From Brassica napus (lineage: Eukaryota > Streptophyta > Magnoliopsida > Brassicales > Brassicaceae), in contig NC_063448.1 in NCBI RefSeq assembly GCF_020379485.1, positions 9,757,726 through 9,821,725 on the forward strand: DNA of 64,000 bases, given 5' to 3'. A program made the translations under genes and the position numbers. Below the pieces are notes generated by a model. It saw nothing but the letters and a program-made list of their open reading frames with translations. It searched no databases and was not told the origin of the DNA. Of the stretch, positions 57,575 through 64,000 are shown in pieces; the first letter of the stretch is position 1, and each line of letters opens with the position of its first letter.

Positions 57575-60500
57575 ATGTCTTCAGAAGTTTATTATCGTTC
57601 GTGGATGGATAAACCTCATTTGGATCCGAACACCAATTTGCTTACGGAAGAATACGTTCAAGGGATTGGAGAATTCATGAGGCTTGTTCAACAGCAACCG
57701 GATGCAAAAAGTGGTATGTTAAGATGTCCCTGCTCTTCTTGCAATAATAATAAGGTTATAAAAGAATTTGATGTTTGGACTCATTTGTATATGAAAGGGT
57801 TTTCACGTAATTATAAAGTTTGGTACCTTCATGGGGAAACTGGTTATGAATATGGTAGTACTAGCGAACCTCAGCCTGTTAGTGAACCTCAGCCTGATAT
57901 TAGGTTAGAAGAATCTAGAACGGATATAGATTATGGTGTAGGTACTGAGCAGATGGTACATGATCATTATAGAGGGGAAGAACCAAACCCCGAGTCTAGG
58001 AGATTTTTTGACATGTTGGATGCAGGAAAACAACCTTTGTATCAAAATTGTAGAGATGGTCATTCAGTCTTATCATCTGCAACTAGATTAATGGGTATTA
58101 AGACAGACTATAATTTGGCTGAAGAATGTATGGATGCGATTACTGATTTTGTCAAAGGTATTCTACCTGAGGATAACCTTGCACCGGGTTCATACTACGA
58201 GGTTCAGAAACTTGTTGCAGGTCTTCAACTACCGTATGAAGTGATAGATGTATGTATTGACAACTGCATGATCTACTGGAGAGCGGATGAGACACGGAAT
58301 GTATGCAAATTTTGTGGGAAACCTCGTTATCAGGAGACGAGGGGAAGAGTTCCGATCCCATTCAAAAGAATGTGGTATTTGCCTTTGACGGAAAGATTGA
58401 AGAGGTTGTATCAGTGTGAGCGCACAGCAAAAGCAATGAGATGGCATGCAGAGCATTCCACAAATGGTGAGATTAGACATCCTTCAGATGCAAAGGCTTG
58501 GAAACATTTCCAGTCAACATATCCAGAATTTGCGGAAGAGAGAAGAAATGTTTATCTTGGATTATCTACTGATGGTTTCAGCCCATTTGGAAAGCATGGA
58601 AGGCAGTATTCTCTATGGCCAGTTATTGTGACACCGTACAACTTACGGCCGAGCTTGTGCATGCGACGAGAGTTTTTGTTTCTCTCAATTCTAGTCCCCG
58701 GGCCAGATCATCCTAAAAGATCACTAGATGTGTTTCTTCAACCACTAATATATGAGTTGCAACAACTATGGGCGCATGGTTTTGAGACATACGATGTTTC
58801 GCGCAAAGAAAACTTTCAGATGCGGGCAGTACTTATGTGGACAATAAGTGACTTTCCAGCATATGGTATGTTATCTGGATGGACAACACATGGGAAGCTA
58901 TCATGTCCATATTGTCAAGATGACACAGATGCTTTCCAACTAAAGAACGGAAGGAAAACGTGTTGGTTTGACTGTCACAGACGATTTCTACCACCTGATC
59001 ATCCATACCGCAGGAGTAAGACTTCGTTTACGAAGAACAAGCAGGTGTTTGATGGTCCACCTGAGGAAGTTAGTGGGAAAGATTTGTTGAAGCAGTTTAG
59101 GTATTTTGATGCAGAAAGGACGCCAGATGTAGGTGGACATGAAAACATTCGAGTCAATGCGGTTGGAGAGCTACATAACTGGCACAAAAAGAGTATTTTC
59201 TGGGATCTACCATATTGGGAGAGTCATCTATTGCGGCATAATTTAGATGTCATGCATATTGAGAAGAACTTCTTCGATAATCTGATGAACACAGTCCTTA
59301 ACATCCAAGGTAAAACGAAGGATAATTTGAAGTCAAGGTTGGATTTAGTCGATATTTGTGATCGTTCTGAACTTCACGTTGATGAGAACGGTACGGCCCC
59401 TTTTCCCATTTATCGGCTAGATGGTGCTAGAAAAGAAGAGTTCTTTGATTGGATTACAGAGAAAGTGAAATTTCCTGACGGATATGCATCAAATTTGGGG
59501 AACTGCGTTGATAGAAGCGAAGGAAAGTTTACTGGCTTGAAGAGTCATGATTGTCATGTAATTATGCAGCGCCTCCTTCCGTTTGCCTTTTCAGCATTAT
59601 TGCCACGTAATGTTCATGAAGCAATTGCAGGGATTAGTGTTTTTTTCCGTGACTTATGCAGCAGAGTATTGACTGAAGAGGGTATTAATAATTTGAAGAC
59701 AAACGCACCAGTCAGCATGTGCAACCTTGAGAAGATATTTCCTCCATCATTCTTTGATGTAATGGAACATCTTGCTATTCATCTCGCAAGAGAATTGGAA
59801 CTTGGTGGTCCTGTGCAGTACAGATGGATGTATATTTTTGAGCGTTATATGCATCATCTGAAGAAGATGGTCAAAAATCAAAGCAGGGTGGAAGGATCTA
59901 TAGTGGCACAGGTGATCAATGAAGAAACTGCAATCTTTGCTGAAAATTATTTTCCACCAGAAGTGCAAACAAAACACCGAAGACCTGCTCGGCATGATGA
60001 TAGAGGGGAGAGAGCAACATATCATGTTACTGTCCCAAGCATGTTCAAGGAAATAGGACGACTTAGTGGAAAATTCACGAAGCGGAGACTTACGGACACT
60101 GAGAACGCTCATTTGCAAACATATTTGCTCACCAACTGTGAAGATGTTCTACAATATGAGAGGTAAAAATATTTATTCATTTATTGTTAGATTAATATTC
60201 AATAAATTTATTTCATATTGATAATATTTTTGTATATAGTGTATATATGGCGGAGTTGCGTATGACTCACAGGCATGCAACAGAAGATGAGCTTCGACAA
60301 CTTAGAGATAACGGATTTGCTGCGTGGCTTCGTAGTTATGTGAGTCATATATCCTATTACCCTATGCAAATGATTAGTTTAAATTTAATATATATAAACT
60401 AATTAATTTTGCAATCATATATGTTTTTTTTATAGGTGAATGATGGTTTGGCCAGAGGTCTTGTGTTCGATGATTGGATACGCGAATTTGTGCAGGGACC

Positions 60501-61176
60501 AAACTATGTGGTCAAATCATATCCTAAATTTTGTACGCGAGGATATGCATTCACAAGGAAAGGTCATTCTAAGACAACATATGATGCTGGTGTTTCATCT
60601 TCTTCTGGTGACGATGTCTACTACGGCAACATAAAAGAAATATTGGAAATCCAATTTCCTGGAATGGTTGGATTGCGTTGTGTAGTATTCTATTGTGATT
60701 GGTATGACACCACCCCAGATAGAGGAGTGAAGATTGATGCGTTTGGTGTTACATCAGTTCATTCGCGGCGGAAACTTCAATATTATGATCCCTTCATTCT
60801 TGGTTCGCAAGCTGATCAGGTATGTCAATATATTCATAATTTTTTACCAATATAATTAATTAATGTTATATATTGAACTAATACTTTGTATAATTGATAT
60901 GTATAGGTGTGCTACATCAGTTACCCTCGGGTGACGTACAGAGACGATCCATGGGTTACTGTAACGCAAATCAACCCAAGAGGACGAGTGGATGGAACTT
61001 CTGATGATGATGAACCATTGCAACCAGAGTCTACCAGCAACGCCCAGGCAGTTGAAGATTTGGAAAATGTTCAACTCGTTGAGAATTTGACTGTGTTTGG
61101 ACATGATGCTGTCGTACATTCAGAGCCGGAAGCCGAGGTTGGGGAGTTTGATGAAGATTCAGAAGATTCTGATTAG
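57575..61176 (+). CDS. TNP2-type CACTA transposase, intact
   Basis: Exons 57575-60162, 60240-60339, 60436-60819 and 60907-61176 give 1113 residues. The order is: N-terminal transposase-associated domain (YYRSWMDKPHLDPNTN, CPCSSCNNNK), the TNP2 (transposase_21) domain (MWYLPLTERLKRLY, MRWHAEHS, GLSTDGFSPFG, VLMWTISDFPAYGMLSGW, CPYC), then DUF4218 (FFRDLCSR, LEKIFPPSFFD, YRWMYIFERYMHHLK) and DUF4216 (VVFYCDWYD). An acidic C-terminus follows. Start MSSEVYYRSW is typical. No stop or frameshift is seen. The stop is followed immediately by a run of 22 T. Confidence 0.92.
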
Positions 61177-61197
61177 TTTTTTTTTTTTTTTTTTTTT

Positions 61198-61375
61198 TAA
61201 TGGTCCGTCGGAAATCCCTCGCAATATACCGACGACATAGCGACGACAACGGGTTTCATTGAAAATTGGAAAGGTCGTCGGTATTTCGTCGGAAAATACC
61301 GACGACATTCCGACGAACTCGACAAGTTCGTCGGAATGTCGTCGGTATTTTCCGACGAAATACCGACGACATGTT
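61198..61375. repeat. CACTA inner repeat block with perfect 45-bp hairpin
   Basis: 61274-61318 and 61326-61370 are perfect 45-bp inverted copies separated by the 7-bp loop TCGACAA. Each arm contains four CGTCGG/CCGACG units. The block lies about 100 bp after the TNP2 stop codon, inside the probable 3-prime UTR. Confidence 0.9.
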
Positions 61376-61712
61376 TTTCTATAAAGTTTCAATCATAAAA
61401 ATCTATAAATTTAGATGCCAAAACTATGAAAATAACACATAATAAGTGTTTAGTATAGTATTAGATCGCAACCGTTCAAATATAACAACTCATTAAAATA
61501 TTTATGTATGCATATCATTGTTTTCATAACATCTCATCTTAACATTATGTACTTATACAATCATATTTATATAAGCTTACACTACAAAAAATATTGTTGT
61601 GTAAAATCGTGTTATAAAACATTTTTATTGTTAAATCTTTATGCAAATACTATATATATTATCAAAGGTTTGGATTTTGCATTTAGAAACTTGAAAAGAA
61701 CACCCTAAACAC
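61376..61712. other. AT-rich spacer between the CACTA repeat blocks
   Basis: No gene. At 61580 CACTACAAAAAA resembles a CACTA terminus in the left-end orientation, but it is short and AT-rich, so chance is likely. Confidence 0.4.
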
Positions 61713-61905
61713 TAAGTCGTCGGAATTCCGTCGGAATATACCGACGGAATGTGTCCGTCGGAAAATACTGACGGACACGTTCCGTCGGAATTTCAATTAG
61801 CCCGGGAGAACCAAACCGCTTGAAAATTTTCGCGAATCGGCATTTGGTATATTTTAAATATACCGACGGAATACCGACGAACCCGTGTCCGTCGGAATCC
61901 ACGGA
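61713..61905. repeat. CACTA third repeat block, upstream of the second gene
   Basis: Copies of TTCCGTCGGAA-like and CCGACGGAA-like motifs immediately before the leader of the Transposase_24 gene. Confidence 0.75.
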
Positions 61906-62066
61906 AATAAAAACCCTTCTCCTTTCTTCTTCGTTATCTCCGCGGCCTCTCTCTCTCAAAACTCTCCGGCGATTTCGGCGATTTCGGCGACTCTCCGGCG
62001 ATTCCGGCCTCTCTTCACCGGCGAATCCTCTCCTCACCCTCCTATCTCTTCCCCAAACCCCAAATC

Positions 62067-62590
62067 ATGTAAGAATCATCCCAAACCTTTTTTTTTTCAA
62101 TTGTTTAGGGTTTTGGAAGTTGATCTCGGATTTTAGGTTGTTTGATTGAACATTTTAGGATTGAATGGATAGTTTAGGATATATAAGTTAGGATTGTTGT
62201 TTTAGTTTTTTTTGGAACATTTTTTGATTTTTAAAAACGTTTTTTTGATTTTTTAAAACGTTTTTTTATTTTTAAAAACGTTTTTTGATTTTTAAAAACG
62301 TTTTTTTGAAAAAAATATAAATATTTAACACCATTTTTCTTCATTTATAAATTTTAACAACATTTTTCTATATTTATAAATTTTTTATAATTTTGTATAC
62401 ATATATATATATGTAAATCATGTATAGTAAAAATTTTAAAATTTTAAATTTTTTATATTTTTTTTTAAGTTTCCACTAATAAATATTTAACAACATTTTT
62501 TTTTTAAAATATAAATATTTAACAACATTTTTCTTCATTTATAAATTTTTAACAACATTTTTCTATATTTATAAATTTTTTATAATTTTG

Positions 62591-62622
<32 letters not shown>

Positions 62623-64000
62623 GTTTAATAGTTTTTTTTAAAACGTTTATAAAACCTTTTGTAAATATATAAATGAAAATATGTTTGATGGGTTAATTTT
62701 TTTTTTTAGGGCCGAGGATGAAGCCCGCCCCGCAGCCCGTCTTCGACGTAGTTCGGTGAGCGGTTCCCGTGCATCGGTATCGTCTCATGACTCGGTTCCC
62801 GCATATATTCCCGCTCCAGCTCCCTCTGCCCCTCACGCTGCCCCTCACGCTGCTGCTCAACAGGATCCGGGGGTCATGCCGGTTCATCTATTGGTTCAAC
62901 AACCAGGTCGAGAGCATCTCCCGTTTCTCCAACTCAACCCACGACGAGGCCATAGCACTTGGTTAGTATTTTTTTTATTTGTACCGTTATATTTTTTGCT
63001 TTAATTAACTTGCTAACTTGTATTTTTTTTTAAAGGTTCACCAAGTCGAAAAATGGCATTAGCCGGAGCATCAACCAGATGATGTACTCCATGCTCCGTT
63101 TTGGATATCCAAAGTGGAGTGTGATCCCTTCCGACGAACGAGAGTTGTGGTTTCGTCAGTTTGCGGTATAGTAACCCTTCATTTTTTTTAAGTTTTTACA
63201 TTTTTTTACATATATTTACTTATTAAATTGTGTTTGTTTTGTAGCAAGAGTTCAACTGGCACTCCGATCTTACGGAAACAGTCCGTAAGAAATTCAACGA
63301 AAAGGCCATGGACTCTTACACAAAGCAGATAAACGCGTGGAAGACAGTTTGGCAGAAGAACAAGAAGCCACGGTTCATCAACGGGGGGGTGTGGGAGCAG
63401 TTGATAGCTCATTGGGAGAGGGAAGACACTGCAGAGACGTCTTCTAGGAACTCCAGGAACCGGAAGAGCGATCGTGGCGGGAAAGGTATGTATGTGCACA
63501 ACCTCGGCGCTTGCTCCATGTCTACTAAGGAGGATGAACTTGTAAGTTTTTTATTATTATTTATCTTTATATTTTTTAAATAAATATTTTATATATTTTT
63601 TGGCTAATAATGGCGGTTTTTTTAGATCGAAGCAAATGACGGTAATCCCGTTGATCGTCTCCAACTCATTAAGGTGGCTCACACTAACAAGACGACGGGT
63701 CAAATTCAGGACCCCGTGATCAGAGGTGTAGTTGATTTGGTGGAAGCTGAGATAGTTTCTCAATCTCAGCCTCTCTCTGATGACGGCGACTCCACGGGAG
63801 CTTCAACCAACCTGTCTCTATTGCAAATAAATGAGATGGTTGAAAAGGTAATTTTTTTTATTAATATATTTTTTTTATAATGTCGATTACTTACTTGTCC
63901 ATATTTACTTACTTTAAATATTTTTGTAGGCGGTTCCTAAAAGGAAAGGAGGCCGTTTAGTTGGGTTGGCCCGTCGTGCTTCTTCGTATCCGGCATCTTC
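62067..64000 (+). CDS. CACTA second gene, Transposase_24 (Ptta/En/Spm plant transposase) type, partial
   Basis: Coding exons 62067-62068, 62710-62961, 63036-63165, 63245-63541, 63626-63847 and 63930 to the edge. The start codon is split by the first intron: AT at 62067-62068, donor GTAAGA, acceptor TTTAG, then G GCC GAG GAT. The N-terminal part is Arg/Ser- and Ala/Pro-rich. The conserved region follows (GISRSINQMMYSMLRFGYPK, WFRQFAQEFNWH, KQINAWKTVW, GGVWEQLIAHW, HTNKTTGQIQDPV), as in Pfam Transposase_24 proteins found next to TNP2 in plant CACTA elements. The role is probably binding of the subterminal repeats, by analogy with TNPA. The C-terminus is beyond the window. Confidence 0.85.
62215..62625. 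repeat. Duplicated AT-rich units in intron 1 of the second CACTA gene
   Basis: Four tandem units of about 20 bp near AAAACGTTTTTTTGATTTTT (62220-62305). A segment of about 90 bp with TTTCTTCATTTATAAATTTT appears at about 62318-62409 and again at 62510-62600, followed by a (TA)n run. Confidence 0.75.

Larger units (their letters stand above)
57025..64000 (+). mobile_element. CACTA (En/Spm) transposon, right end outside window
   Basis: The left end CACCACAAGAAAAC (57025) is a CACTA-type terminus with C in place of T. Subterminal CGTCGGAA/TTCCGACG repeats follow (57040-57480), then a TNP2-type transposase gene (57575-61176) and a Transposase_24 gene (62067 to window end). Additional blocks of the same short repeat lie between the genes (61198-61375 and 61713-61905). 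Both genes are uninterrupted in the visible part, so the element may be autonomous. The right terminus and the 3-bp target duplication cannot be seen. Confidence 0.88.

Noticed and set aside
61580..61591. CACTACAAAAAA as the left end of a second CACTA element
   Set aside because: Only the first eight bases fit, there is no clear subterminal pairing unique to it, and no matching inverted end is visible; kept only as a possibility in the repeat-block finding.

Overview
The window is plant nuclear DNA from a Brassicaceae species, most likely Brassica or a close relative. Evidence: short GT-AG introns, proteins nearly identical to Arabidopsis ones, and transposable element families typical of Brassica. 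The single-copy genes follow, in reverse order, the Arabidopsis chromosome 1 series At1g17940 to At1g17840 (recalled from established knowledge, not searched). In window order they are a BRO1-domain protein, MAIN, HDG12, GER2, BTF3, EGY3, KTI5, STR8 and ABCG11. This is a conserved gene block interrupted by transposons.

Layout. 1-0.9 kb: broken receptor-like protein gene, minus strand. 2.1-8.8 kb: decayed Mutator-like element with a transposase and a convergent, captured Ulp1-type protease, threaded with short palindromic AAGTCGTC arrays. 8.9-9.6 kb: near-perfect inverted repeat made of two Ty1/copia 3-prime ends. 12.8-15.1 kb: intact 11-exon BRO1-domain gene. 15.7-30.9 kb: old minus-strand copia element with a 5-bp target duplication. 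A much younger Ty3/Athila composite (21.6-30.4 kb, LTR-internal-LTR-internal-partial LTR, also with its own 5-bp target duplication) sits inside it. 31.5-33.3 kb: MAIN. 34.8-37.6 kb: HDG12. 38.2-41.8 kb: complete hAT transposon with an intact transposase and an 8-bp target duplication. 42.6-54.7 kb: compact island GER2-BTF3-EGY3-KTI5-STR8-ABCG11. 56.1-56.7 kb: two Stowaway-like MITEs. 57.0 kb to the window end: a CACTA (En/Spm) transposon with an intact TNP2-type transposase and a second gene (Transposase_24 type) that runs off the edge.

The host genes are unrelated in function: endosomal sorting, meristem maintenance, epidermal transcription, GDP-fucose synthesis, nascent-chain binding, a plastid pseudo-protease, a protease inhibitor, a rhodanese and a cutin/wax exporter. 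They form no operon or pathway; linkage is ancestral. All multi-exon host gene models given here sum to a multiple of three and have no internal stop. No rRNA, tRNA or CRISPR array was recognised. The most unusual signals are the nested, target-duplication-verified retrotransposon stack, a perfect 45-bp-arm hairpin just downstream of the CACTA transposase, and the presence of short CGAC-core palindromic arrays in three unrelated transposon families.
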